DNA from: CAVVEC01 sp963747105
GTDB lineage: Bacteria > Acidobacteriota > Terriglobia > Terriglobales > Acidobacteriaceae
Assembly (NCBI GenBank): GCA_963747105.1
Contig: CAVVEC010000013.1
Span: forward strand, 62,001 to 126,000
Length of the DNA: 64,000 nucleotides
Reading direction: 5' to 3'
Shown here: piece by piece, positions 17,753-26,483 of the stretch
Layout: the number at the start of each line of letters is the position of its first letter
Position numbering within the stretch: position 1 is the stretch's first letter
Made by a program: the position numbers and the translations under genes
Notes under the pieces: model-generated
What the model saw: the letters and a program-made list of their open reading frames with translations, nothing else
Database searches by the model: none
What the model was told of the DNA's origin: nothing

Positions 17753-18940
17753 CTACTGCCCTGCGGCCTGTTCTTGGCCCGGGAAATACCCGGTGCGGGT
17801 TCTGACGATGAGTTTGCCGTGTCCCTTGGCCCGCGCCTCGACATGGATGGTGCGGTATCCACCGACGCTCTTGGGGGTGCTGGGCTTGTAGCCGATGGTG
17901 TACTGGTTGCGGATGTCGTGGGCCACGGTGCTGCTGATCTGGTCTACTTCGTCGAGAGTCTTGGGCAGGAAGCAGATTCCTCCGGTTCGCTGCGAGATGG
18001 TTTCGAGCGCGCGGCGGGCGCGACGGGCTCTCTCCTCACCCAGCAATCCAATGGCGTAGACCGTGGGCCCATTTTCCTCCTGCAGCCTCCGCACTGCTTC
18101 CTCGAGCGATTCCCGGCTGGCGTTGTCTTCCCCGTCGGTCACAACGAGCAGAACTTTCTTCTGGAGTCTGGCCTGCTTCTTCTCATAGTCGGCTGAAGCC
18201 ACGATGGCGTCATAGAGCGCGGTGCCACCGCGGGCTTCGACCTTCTCCAGCGCCTCGCGCAACTTGTTCACGTCGCTGGTAAAACCCTGATCCAGATAAT
18301 ATTCGTCGTTGAAATTCACCACGAAGACCTGATCCTGAGGATTGCTTGACCGTACCAGGTTCAGAGCAGCCTTATTCACCTTGTCGCGCTTTTCCCGCAT
18401 GGAACCGGAGTTGTCGATCACGATGCCCATGGCGACAGGGACGTCCTCGTGGCGGAACGACGTGATCTTCTGCAGTTGGTTATTCTCGAACACGCTGAAA
18501 ACGTTCTTTTCGAGGTTCGTGACCAGGCGATTCTTGTCGTCCACCACCGTCGCGTGCAGGACGACTTCCTCGACTTCCTTACGGAAAACGAAGATACCGT
18601 TATCGTTCGCAGGCGACTGATCGTTCGCAGGCGTTTGTCCCTGGTCTGGATTCGAGGGAACCTGATTCGGCCGGTTCCGGAGTGGCTGATCCCCGGGTTC
18701 GGTGGCTTGTCCCTGCGGTCCCGGCGAGTTAGCCGTGGCCGTGCCGGTTTGGCTTGCACTGGTTGCCGGTTGGGTGGGATTGCCGGAGGGCGGATAGGTC
18801 GGAGCGGAAGTGGCTGCGGGCGCCGGTTGAGGAGTGTTCGACGAAGGGCTAGGCGGAGTTGTGCTCTGCTGGGCGTCTGCTATGCCGATGAAGAGAAGGG
18901 TAATCAGCAGAACCAGGACACGACTATTCCGTAGGTGCAT
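17753..18940 (-). CDS. VWA-domain exported protein
   Basis: 395 residues: signal peptide (LVLLITLLFIGIADAQQ), a long Pro/Thr/Ser-rich linker (about 25-112), then a beta-sandwich-like stretch and a von Willebrand A domain of the type widespread in Acidobacteriota. The metal site DNSGSMREK (MIDAS DxSxS), the threonine in RGGTALYDAI and the aspartate in VVTDGEDNAS are all present. Likely an extracytoplasmic adhesion or scaffold protein; the ligand is unknown. Its start overlaps the end of the upstream VWA gene by 17 bases. Confidence 0.88.
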   Translation of the reverse strand: MHLRNSRVLVLLITLLFIGIADAQQSTTPPSPSSNTPQPAPAATSAPTYPPSGNPTQPATSASQTGTATANSPGPQGQATEPGDQPLRNRPNQVPSNPDQGQTPANDQSPANDNGIFVFRKEVEEVVLHATVVDDKNRLVTNLEKNVFSVFENNQLQKITSFRHEDVPVAMGIVIDNSGSMREKRDKVNKAALNLVRSSNPQDQVFVVNFNDEYYLDQGFTSDVNKLREALEKVEARGGTALYDAIVASADYEKKQARLQKKVLLVVTDGEDNASRESLEEAVRRLQEENGPTVYAIGLLGEERARRARRALETISQRTGGICFLPKTLDEVDQISSTVAHDIRNQYTIGYKPSTPKSVGGYRTIHVEARAKGHGKLIVRTRTGYFPGQEQAAGQ

Positions 18941-19947
18941 AGTATCCCGTCTTGGCGTACACCTTGAGCGGCGGCAATCCTTTGGGCGGAATGAGCTTCA
19001 CTTTTATCTTATGCCATTTGCCGTCATGCTCCGGGTTCTTTGGACGGTATCCGAGCACATATTGGTTGCGCAGCTCGATTCCAATTTTTGTCGCTACGTC
19101 GGCCAAGTCGTTGGGATTATCGATGGTAAATGCACGGCCTCCGGTCAGTTCGGCGATCTCGCCGAGCAAAGAGGGGCCTAGGGCTTCTTCCGGGGTCGCC
19201 ATGTTACGGTCATAGATGCCAATGGCGTAGATCAGCGTGTCCGCTTCCTTGACCATGGACTTGATCTCGCCCTCGGTGTAGCGGCTGTGATTGTCGCCGC
19301 CGTCGGAAATGATCAGCAACGCCTTCTTCGAATACTTTGCTTGACGCATCTTGGTGATGCCCAGGTAAATGGCATCCAGCAGCGCGGTTCTTCCCTTGGG
19401 GATGGTATAGACCAGTTTGCCCTGGATGTCCTCCACCGAGGACGTAAAATCAGACACTTCCTCCGGCTTGTCCGCGAAGGTGATCATGAAGAACTCATCC
19501 TGGGGATTGGCGGTCTTGAAGAACTCGACGACCGCCTCGCGGGCGCGGTCGATCTTACTGCTCATGCTGCCGCTCATATCGAAGATTACGCCGAGGGAAA
19601 CCGGGAGCATCTTCGCTGGAGAAGTGGCGGATCTCCTCTTGCTCCTTGCCTTCGAAGACCTGAAAATTTTCTTTGTCCAAGCCCGTGACCAGACGGTTCA
19701 TGGGATCGGTGATGGTGACCGAAACGAGCACAAGGGTCACATCCACTTTGAGCGGCTTGGTATGAGTCTTCAAGGATGCATCGAGGGTATCCAGCGCACT
19801 GGATTTCGGAGGTTCGATCCGCGGTATTACATGGACATCTTCGATGGGTACCTGTGCCCACACGGCCGGAAGCACAAGACAGAAAACCATCGCGGTGATC
19901 AACGCTGAGATGACGGACAGGACGGGGGCACGCTTCTTTGAACACAT
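18924..19947 (-). pseudogene. VWA-domain exported protein, one frameshift
   Basis: The gene starts at 19947 (MCSKKRAPVLSVISALITAM, signal peptide) and ends at 18924. The frame breaks near 19602 in a CCC run: upstream reads ...FSSEDAP and the next frame resumes VSLGVIFDMSGSMSSK. One extra C explains it. The VWA metal site DMSGSMS, the KGRTALLDAI threonine and IISDGGDNHS aspartate are intact, so only one base separates it from a functional gene of about 340 residues. It is paired with the similar VWA gene downstream. Confidence 0.87.
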
Positions 19948-20345
19948 AAGCCCTCTCAGGGTCCGGGGAAGGGCCGAGTCGAGGATCGGCGCTAAGATCG
20001 GGGGGCGAGATGACCCGTTACCACAATGGCGGGCCATAATTACCTCAATTGAGCTGATCGTATCACAGCCCGCAAGCCATGATGCCAGCATTTTTTTCAC
20101 TCGGCTACGATGTTGCACCGTGTGCAAGTTTCCCCGCGCTGCGTTAATCGGCCATCAGCTTGAGTCTAATCACCTCGACCCAGTCGCACCTTGTCAAATT
20201 CGTGCCAAATCCACGAGACTCTAAGGTCGGATTCCCGTGACTCATCCCAAGGCTCGCAGGTGCGTGTGCATGGCCTCCGCGCATCGGCCCCGGCCCGGCG
20301 CATACGCAGAGCCCGTCGCCTCCTGTACAATGCCGGGTTCGGGCT
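19948..20345. other. Intergenic region between divergent genes
   Basis: 398 bases separate the VWA gene from the DUF1015 gene. No gene is supported here. It must hold promoters for both directions, but no clear -35/-10 pair, operator or RNA was recognised. Confidence 0.6.
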
Positions 20346-21719
20346 ATGGCATACGTCGCACCCTTCCGCGCCCTGCGTTACGACCCGGCCCGGGTCGATC
20401 TTTCCCGCGTGATCACCCAGCCTTACGACAAGATCACGCCTGAGATGCAGAACCGCTACTACGCTGCCAGCCCCTACAACCTGGTGCGCATCATCCTCGG
20501 GAAAGCGCAACCCACAGATCACTTAGGGGAAAATGTTTACACACGGGCCGCCTACTTCTTTCAGGACTGGAGGCGGCAGGGCATCTTCCAACAGGATGCT
20601 GAGCAATCCCTTTACCATTACGCGCAGCGCTTCAAGGTGCCCGGGGAGGCCATGGAGTCGAAGCGGCAAGGCTTTATTGCTCTGGGCAGGATCGAGGACT
20701 ATTCGGCCAAAATCATCTTCCGCCATGAGCAAACCCTAGCTAAGCCTAAGGCTGACCGTTTGGAGCTGTTACGGGCGACTCGCGCTCACTTCGGGCAACT
20801 CTTCATGCTGTATAGCGATCCCGCGGGTGAGATCGAGAGTGTGCTGTCGAACGGTTCGGCAGGGGCTATGGAAATCAGTATGGAAACCAGCGACGAATAT
20901 GGGGTTTTGCATCAGGTGCGGAAGGTTTCCGAGCCCGGACTGATTGAATTCGTCCGCAGCAAGATGCGCGACAAGCAGTTGATCATCGCGGACGGTCACC
21001 ATCGCTATGAGACCGGGCTGAACTATCGAAACGAACGTCGCGCCATGGCCCCATCTTCCTCTGCAGTCCGTATTCCCCGCGAGCACTCTCGCGAGGACGT
21101 GCTGGTGCGAGACGGCTCGTCCGAAATTGCCTCTTACGAGTTGGCGATGATGACCTTTGTGAACATGGATAACCCGGGCTTGGTGATCCTTCCGACGCAT
21201 CGCGTAGTGCATGGGCTGGCGTCGTTTTCGAGCGATAGGCTTCGGGACAGGGCGCGCGACTACTTCAGTGTCGAGGAGGTTGATGCGTCCATTGATCCGG
21301 CCCGCGCAGTAGGGATTTTGCGCGAGGCCGGACACGCCGGGACTGCCCTGCTGGGCGTGACGCCTGATCGTGCGTTTCTCTTCGATACTCCTAGAGCCTT
21401 GGGCGCGAATCTCTTCCGTGACCTCTCATTGCGGCAGCAGTCTCTTGATGTCATCCAGCTCCACAAGTGCCTGCTGGAGAGCGCGCTGGGAATCTCCGAG
21501 GAAGCCATCCGCAACCAGGAAAACATCAGCTACGTTCGCGATGCGGGCGAGGCGCTGGCCCGGGTACGTGAGGGAGCGGCGAATGTGGCCTTTCTGATGA
21601 ACCCGGTCCGCATGCAGCAGGTTCGCGACGTTGCCTTCGCAGGGGAAGTCCTGCCGCAAAAATCGACGGACTTCTACCCTAAGTTGCTCAGTGGCTTGAC
21701 CATCTATGCGCTGGAGTAG
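20346..21719 (+). CDS. DUF1015 family protein
   Basis: 457 residues of the widespread DUF1015 family, opening with VAPFRALRYDPARVDLSRVITQPYDKITPEMQ and carrying the hallmark IIADGHHRYETGLNYR. The histidine pair in GHHRYET suggests an active site, but I know no settled reaction. No signal peptide or membrane helix, so cytoplasmic. The stop overlaps the start of the amidase gene by 14 bases, suggesting coupling with cell-wall genes. Confidence 0.9.
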   Translation: MAYVAPFRALRYDPARVDLSRVITQPYDKITPEMQNRYYAASPYNLVRIILGKAQPTDHLGENVYTRAAYFFQDWRRQGIFQQDAEQSLYHYAQRFKVPGEAMESKRQGFIALGRIEDYSAKIIFRHEQTLAKPKADRLELLRATRAHFGQLFMLYSDPAGEIESVLSNGSAGAMEISMETSDEYGVLHQVRKVSEPGLIEFVRSKMRDKQLIIADGHHRYETGLNYRNERRAMAPSSSAVRIPREHSREDVLVRDGSSEIASYELAMMTFVNMDNPGLVILPTHRVVHGLASFSSDRLRDRARDYFSVEEVDASIDPARAVGILREAGHAGTALLGVTPDRAFLFDTPRALGANLFRDLSLRQQSLDVIQLHKCLLESALGISEEAIRNQENISYVRDAGEALARVREGAANVAFLMNPVRMQQVRDVAFAGEVLPQKSTDFYPKLLSGLTIYALE

Positions 21720-23169
21720 GAACACCCGGAGTGGAAACACGAAGATTGGTTCACGCAGCACCCGCCTTCGCCCGTGGTTGAGCCTCATGGCGGTGGTCGT
21801 GGCCGGGTCGGCGCTTCTGCTTTCCGGCACTCCGGACGAGAAGCACATTTCCATTTACTCCAATGCTGCCAATTACTCTCTTCCGGTGGTCGAGCGCAAT
21901 GGCATGGACTATGTTGGCCTGCTCGAGGTTTTTGAGCCCTTGGGAACGGTCAGCGCCAAGGCCAACGGCCCGCATTGGAAATTCCGCTACTACGAGGTGG
22001 AAAGCGAGTTTTCCGCGGGAAAGACCCGGGCTCGGATTCGGGGCCGCGACTTGGCTCTGGGGGCGAACTTCCTGCTGGAAAATGGCCGCGGACTGGTGCC
22101 TCTGTCCTGCCTGAGCACACTGCTGCCGCGCATCCTCGGTGGCCCGGTCACTTTCCATGAGAGCGCACGCCGTTTGTTCATTGGCAATGTTGCCGTGCAT
22201 TTCACGGCTGAGGTGAGCAAAACGAATCCACCGCAACTGGTGATGAATTTCACTTCGCCGGTCAATCCCATGATTGCCACCGAACCCGGCAGGTTGCGCA
22301 TGGTGTTCGCGCACGAGCCGTTGGTCGAGCCGGGTTCGCAGTCGCTGACCTTCGACAGCAAGATTATTCCCTCCGCGAATTACGATGAGAGGGACGGCGC
22401 TGCCGAAGTAGTGGTGACGGGCAGTGTCCCACTTTTAGCCAGCTTTAGCAATGACGGACGCACTATCATCGTTGGACCAGTGCAAAGTGCTGCGGCACAA
22501 ACACCGCCCAGCCAGCCGGCGGCAAGTCCGCCCGCCGCGCCCCAGATTTTGGCGACTACGGGCCCGCCCGCAGCCCACGGCTACGTTGTCGTGATCGATC
22601 CCAGCCACGGAGGCGATGAGCGGGGCGCGGCTTTGACTGATCACCTGGCGGAGAAGGACGTCACGCTTGCCTTGGCTCGCCGCCTCCGTCTGGAACTGGC
22701 AGTCCGCGGGGTTACGGCCTTGCTGCTGCGCGATGCTGATACCACGCTCAGCCTCGATCAGCGCGCAAGCATGACCAATGCCGCTCATCCGGCCATTTAC
22801 CTGTGTGTGCATGCCGCTTCGCAAGGCAATGGCATTCGCCTCTATACCGCGCTAATGCCCGCGGCGGGAGGTGAGAATCGGGGCCCGTTTCTGGATTGGG
22901 ATACAGCCCAAACCTCATTCCGACCGGGCAGTCAGACTGCCGAGGCAAGCTTGTTGACCGAACTGCAGAACCGCAGGGTGCCCGTCCGCGCCTTGCCTGC
23001 GCCCCTACGTCCGTTGAATAACATCACGGCCGCTGCGGTGGCGATCGAGGTTAGCCCTCTGGCGGACGATATCTCACAACTCAATTCCCCAACCTATCAG
23101 CAACTGATTGCCGGGTCGGTTGCTGCTGGCATTGCCGCCGCCCGCGACAAACCGGAGGCTGGGCAATGA
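21706..23169 (+). CDS. N-acetylmuramoyl-L-alanine amidase (AmiC-like)
   Basis: 487 residues. An N-terminal hydrophobic anchor (LSLMAVVVAGSALLLSG, about 25-42) exports it. Residues about 45-265 form an AMIN-like/copper-amine-oxidase-N-like wall-binding region, followed by a Pro/Ala linker and an Amidase_3 domain from about 290. The zinc ligands are visible: H in DPSHGGDERGA, E in LAEKDVTLALA and H in YLCVHAAS; the catalytic E is in VAIEVSPL. DPSHGG replaces the usual DPGHGG. It cleaves the stem peptide from muramic acid. It overlaps both neighbours. Confidence 0.9.
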   Translation: MRWSRNTRSGNTKIGSRSTRLRPWLSLMAVVVAGSALLLSGTPDEKHISIYSNAANYSLPVVERNGMDYVGLLEVFEPLGTVSAKANGPHWKFRYYEVESEFSAGKTRARIRGRDLALGANFLLENGRGLVPLSCLSTLLPRILGGPVTFHESARRLFIGNVAVHFTAEVSKTNPPQLVMNFTSPVNPMIATEPGRLRMVFAHEPLVEPGSQSLTFDSKIIPSANYDERDGAAEVVVTGSVPLLASFSNDGRTIIVGPVQSAAAQTPPSQPAASPPAAPQILATTGPPAAHGYVVVIDPSHGGDERGAALTDHLAEKDVTLALARRLRLELAVRGVTALLLRDADTTLSLDQRASMTNAAHPAIYLCVHAASQGNGIRLYTALMPAAGGENRGPFLDWDTAQTSFRPGSQTAEASLLTELQNRRVPVRALPAPLRPLNNITAAAVAIEVSPLADDISQLNSPTYQQLIAGSVAAGIAAARDKPEAGQ

Positions 23170-23777
23170 TAGGCAGGACCGTGATTCCTCGTCACTTGAT
23201 CATTGGCGTCGCGGTCATGCTGGCCGTCGCACTGGGGATGAGCTTCTATGTCTGGCGCATGCGGGGAGTTGAGCGGACCGAATCTGCCCCTGCGAATACC
23301 CGACCGGTGGCCCCGCCGGTCTCCGGTCCGACCGAGCAGGTGGCCCTCTACGTCGCCTACGACGGCACTGGCGTGTTAAGGCCCACGCCAGCCCGGATTC
23401 CACTCCCGGCGGGACGACAAGAACGCGCAGAGGAATTGCTGCAGGCTTTGCTCGGAGTGTACCTCGACAAACCTTCGCCGCACCCGTTGGGCGTGGGATC
23501 AGAGATTCGTGCCGTGTATCTAGTGGACCCCGGACTGGCGGTGATTGATCTCAACGCTGCCTTCGCCGACGGCCATCGCTCGGGTGTGCTGGTAGAAGAA
23601 CTCACAGTGGCTTCGTTAGTGCAGACGTTGGCAGCGAACATCCCCGGCATCACTCGCGTGAAGATTCTTGTGGACGGCAAGGAGCGCGAAACGCTCGCGG
23701 GCCACGCGGACTTGTCGAATTTTTATGATGTGGGGATGGTGAATCAGCTCGTGGCGCAAATATCGGCGGTACAGTAG
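23166..23777 (+). CDS. GerMN-domain membrane protein
   Basis: 203 residues with one N-terminal membrane helix (LIIGVAVMLAVALGMSFYVW) and a C-terminal GerMN domain (about 55-185: VALYVAYDGTGVLRPTPARIPL...VIDLNAAF...VKILVDGKERETLAGHADLS). GerMN domains often sit beside amidases; here the start overlaps the amidase stop as ATGA, so the two probably act together at the wall. Spore germination itself is unlikely in this lineage. Confidence 0.88.
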   Translation: MIGRTVIPRHLIIGVAVMLAVALGMSFYVWRMRGVERTESAPANTRPVAPPVSGPTEQVALYVAYDGTGVLRPTPARIPLPAGRQERAEELLQALLGVYLDKPSPHPLGVGSEIRAVYLVDPGLAVIDLNAAFADGHRSGVLVEELTVASLVQTLAANIPGITRVKILVDGKERETLAGHADLSNFYDVGMVNQLVAQISAVQ

Positions 23778-23789
23778 CTGTCTTCTGTG

Positions 23790-23888
23790 GGGCGGACATT
23801 CTTGTCCGCCGGATTGCATCGGTTTGCCCCCATGGTGGGATGCTGAAGCCGCGAAGCTTAAAACGGCGGCGGACAGGAATGTCCGCCC
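23790..23888. repeat. Inverted repeat of a short palindrome
   Basis: GGGCGGACATTCTTGTCCGCC at 23790-23810 has an inverted partner at 23868-23888 (20 of 21). Each arm is itself partly palindromic (GGCGGACA..TGTCCGCC). It lies between the GerMN gene and rph and looks like a dispersed REP-type unit. Confidence 0.8.
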
Positions 23889-23926
23889 TACACCTTCACC
23901 ACTCCCGTCATTTACAATCGCGGCCT

Positions 23927-24664
23927 ATGATTTATCGTTCGGATAACCGCACCGCTGACCAGATGCGCCCGGTGAACATCCTGCCCGACTACATCAGCAC
24001 GGCGGAGGGCTCGGTCCTGATCGAAGTCGGCAACACGCGCGTGATTTGCACGGCTTCCATCGAAGAAACGGTTCCACAATTTATGCGAAACAGCGGCAAG
24101 GGCTGGGTCACGGCCGAGTACAGCATGCTTCCCCGCGCCACCCTGACCCGCACACCGCGTGAAGTCACCAAGGGGCGCCCGGGCGGGCGCACCCATGAAA
24201 TTCAGCGGCTGATTGGCCGCTCGCTGCGGGCGGTGACTGATTTGGAACGGCTCGGCGAGCGCACCGTCTGGATCGACTGCGACGTCATCCAAGCAGACGG
24301 CGGAACGCGCACCGCATCCATCACCGGTGCTTTCGTCGCGCTCGGGTTGGCGCTAGAGAAGCTGGTCGAGGCCGGGACTCTAACCTCGGTTCCCCTGCGG
24401 GATTTCGTCGCTGCGGTAAGCGTGGGAATTGTGGATGGCGAGATCATGCTCGATCTGGCTTACGAGGAAGACTCCCGCGCGGACGTGGACATGAATTTCG
24501 TCATGACCGCAGGACATAAGTTCGTTGACGTGCAAGCCACTGCCGAACATCAGGTATTTGATGATCAGCAACTGGGCAAGATGGTTGCCTTGGCCAGACA
24601 AGGAGTGCAGTCGCTGATCGCCAAGCAGCAGGCGATGCTGGGAACGTTAACGTTGAGGCAGTAA
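23927..24664 (+). CDS. rph: Ribonuclease PH
   Basis: Phosphorolytic 3'-5' exoribonuclease that trims tRNA 3' ends in the cytoplasm. 245 residues from MIYRSDNRTADQMRPV at 23927; the longer in-frame ATG at 23840 lies inside the repeat. Family segments are VGNTRVICTASIEE, GWVTAEYSMLPRATLTRTPRE, IQRLIGRSLRAVTDL and WIDCDVIQADGGTRTASITGA. The glycine-rich phosphate site and conserved acidic residues (DLAYEEDSRADVDMNFVMT) are intact. Confidence 0.95.
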   Translation: MIYRSDNRTADQMRPVNILPDYISTAEGSVLIEVGNTRVICTASIEETVPQFMRNSGKGWVTAEYSMLPRATLTRTPREVTKGRPGGRTHEIQRLIGRSLRAVTDLERLGERTVWIDCDVIQADGGTRTASITGAFVALGLALEKLVEAGTLTSVPLRDFVAAVSVGIVDGEIMLDLAYEEDSRADVDMNFVMTAGHKFVDVQATAEHQVFDDQQLGKMVALARQGVQSLIAKQQAMLGTLTLRQ

Positions 24665-24722
24665 GACTTCCACCGCCGAGAACGCGAGGAGTGCCGAGGA
24701 TCAGAATCACAAATTAGTCAGT

Positions 24723-25169
24723 TCAGCGCCCCAGCAAGGCCGCCAGCAGTTCATGCTTGGCCGGGGAGAATGGATTCGCGACCGTCACTCCGCTCCAGGT
24801 GAATCCAGCCTGCAAGTCCTCTGAGAGCAGGAGACGGCATCCCGCCGCCGCGGCGGCGGAGACGACGACCGCATCCCAGATGCCAAGGCCGTGGTAGGTG
24901 GCAAGATCGGTTGCGGCCAGCATGATGGCTGGCGAGGTCTCAATCAGTGGAAAAACGTCCTGCCAGCTCAAGATCTCGGCTGGGGCTCGCTCCGGCGGGC
25001 GGCCCGCCTTGGGCACGAGCACGTGGAAAAGTTCCCCGAGCACCTGCACTGGCAAAAACGTGCTTCCTTCGGGCAGTTTTTCGATGATGTCGAGAGCGGC
25101 TTTCTTCCTTGCGGCGCCGCGCACGCCCTCAGCGTAGGCCAGAACGTTCGTGTCGAGTGCGAGCCTCAT
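24723..25169 (-). CDS. PIN-domain toxin (VapC type)
   Basis: 148-residue PIN nuclease, probably an RNase toxin. The acidic residues expected at the active site are present: D6 in LALDTNVLAY, E in GELFHVL, D in GIWDAVVVSAAAAAG and the late acidic SEDLQAG. It lies 12 bases downstream of a Phd-like antitoxin on the same strand. This is the first of three vapBC-like modules within 5 kb. Confidence 0.9.
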   Translation of the reverse strand: MRLALDTNVLAYAEGVRGAARKKAALDIIEKLPEGSTFLPVQVLGELFHVLVPKAGRPPERAPAEILSWQDVFPLIETSPAIMLAATDLATYHGLGIWDAVVVSAAAAAGCRLLLSEDLQAGFTWSGVTVANPFSPAKHELLAALLGR

Positions 25170-25181
25170 TCTGGTATCCTG

Positions 25182-25418
25182 CTACCCGTATAACTCGTCT
25201 CGTTTCCATCGGCCAATCTTAAGGACTCGCTCGGAACGCAATCGGCTAAGAAGGGATTGGCGGGCGCTGGACTCTGTGCGACCACCCACTTTGACCGGCG
25301 CTATGCGTGCAACCGGCCGGCCATGGCTCGTAACCACGTAGCTTTGCCCTTCCCTGACGTCTCGCAGCAGTTGCGAGAACTTCCGGTTCGCGTCGGCGGC
25401 TGAGATTGCTTTTTCCAT
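25182..25418 (-). CDS. Phd/YefM-type antitoxin
   Basis: 78 residues: the N-terminal DNA-binding half MEKAISAADANRKFSQLLRDVREGQSYVVTSHGRPVARIAPV is typical Phd/YefM (SAADANRKFSQLL, TSHGRPVA). The basic C-terminal tail (LLSRLRSERVLKIGRWKRDELYG) would block the toxin. It precedes the PIN toxin and probably autoregulates the operon. Confidence 0.9.
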   Translation of the reverse strand: MEKAISAADANRKFSQLLRDVREGQSYVVTSHGRPVARIAPVKVGGRTESSARQSLLSRLRSERVLKIGRWKRDELYG

Positions 25419-25583
25419 GCCCTATCTTTGAGTAGTGATATTACCTACATTCAATTAGTGCGTCAAGTTGCTTTGTTTTGTGCTTACAACCAGGAGTTTC
25501 CAATGCATTCACTGTCCGAGCCACCCCAGCTAAGATTCATAAACACAAGGCCGTGCCGGGGCGGCGGGCTGTCGCAACGCTTC

Positions 25584-25625
25584 TTGACAACACGTGCCAT
25601 ACGTGTTACACGTATCTTACGTGTA
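25584..25625 (+). promoter_or_regulatory. Promoter with palindromic operator for the second TA module
   Basis: TTGACA at 25584-25589 is a good -35 box. Immediately downstream is a perfect palindrome TACGTGT-T-ACACGTA (25600-25614), flanked by further ACACGTG (25590-25596) and TACGTGTA (25618-25625) half-sites. It lies just ahead of the antitoxin start at 25635. The -10 box is not clear. Repeated CACGTGT half-sites fit cooperative autorepression by the antitoxin, which is an inference. Confidence 0.65.
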
Positions 25626-25634
25626 CCAGCAGTT

Positions 25635-25889
25635 ATGCAGACTTCACAGAGCATCAAGAAGCAGAACGTCACCATAAGCCTTAGCCAGCAAACACTTCAA
25701 AAGGCGAAGGTCCTGGCTGCGCGTCGATCTACATCCATCAGTGGCCTTCTGGCGGAACAGATCGAACATCTGGTCGGCGAGGACGAAGCCTACGAACGCG
25801 CGAAACGAGAAGCGCTTGCGCTGCTCGACCGAGGGTTTCATTTGGGTGGAGTGATCCGCGCCAGCAGGGATGAACTGCATGAGCGCTAG
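25635..25889 (+). CDS. Antitoxin, ribbon-helix-helix-like
   Basis: 84 residues from ATG 25635 (MQTSQSIKKQNVTISLSQQT); the open frame extends upstream to 25428 but that part covers the promoter. The VTISLSQQTLQKAKVLAARRSTSISGLLAEQIEHLV stretch resembles a ribbon-helix-helix DNA-binding unit. The stop overlaps the start of the PIN toxin gene, a usual antitoxin-toxin arrangement. Confidence 0.82.
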   Translation: MQTSQSIKKQNVTISLSQQTLQKAKVLAARRSTSISGLLAEQIEHLVGEDEAYERAKREALALLDRGFHLGGVIRASRDELHER

Positions 25890-26328
25890 GGCCTTCGTGG
25901 ATACGAATGTTCTGATTTATGCGCACGACATCGACGCCGGCGCAAAACGCCAGATCGCGCGCCAACTGCTTCATGATCTTTGGGAAGAACAGAGCGGCTT
26001 CCTGAGCATGCAGGTGCTTCAGGAATTTTATGTCAATGTCACACGAAAGATTTCGTCGCCTCTGCCCAAGGCCTCGGCGCGCAACATCGTCAGCCAATAC
26101 ACCAACTGGTGTATTGAAACCACACCCACAGAGATCTCCACCGCGTTCAGAATCGAAGATGAGGCAAGGATTGGATTTTGGGACGCTCTGATCGTGGCAT
26201 GCGCCCTCAAGGGCGGTGCGGCGCGAATCATCTCGGAGGATTTCAACCAGGGACAGGTGATTGCCGGAGTGCGCGTGGAGAATCCCTTCGGCAGGTCGCG
26301 CTCCGGGAAGGCGCGAGCGGACCGCTAA
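25879..26328 (+). CDS. PIN-domain toxin (VapC type)
   Basis: 149 residues from MSARAFVDTNVLIYAHD (25879); a start three codons upstream at 25870 is also possible. PIN residues: D in FVDTNVLIY, E in QEFYVNVT, D in GFWDALIVACAL and ISEDFNQGQ. It overlaps the antitoxin by 11 bases or more. Likely RNase toxin held in check by the upstream protein. Confidence 0.9.
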   Translation: MSARAFVDTNVLIYAHDIDAGAKRQIARQLLHDLWEEQSGFLSMQVLQEFYVNVTRKISSPLPKASARNIVSQYTNWCIETTPTEISTAFRIEDEARIGFWDALIVACALKGGAARIISEDFNQGQVIAGVRVENPFGRSRSGKARADR

Positions 26329-26483
26329 GATACCGATTCGAGAGCGCGCCTACCCGGTGAAGACCTCAGCCGACTTGTGGTTGCCCGACACTGCCGCCAT
26401 TCGTCGAAAAGTATTACAATGGGCCGCTTGGATTGGTACTGTCACGTCGGCTGAATTCAAAACGCACTGATTAGGAGACTTTT

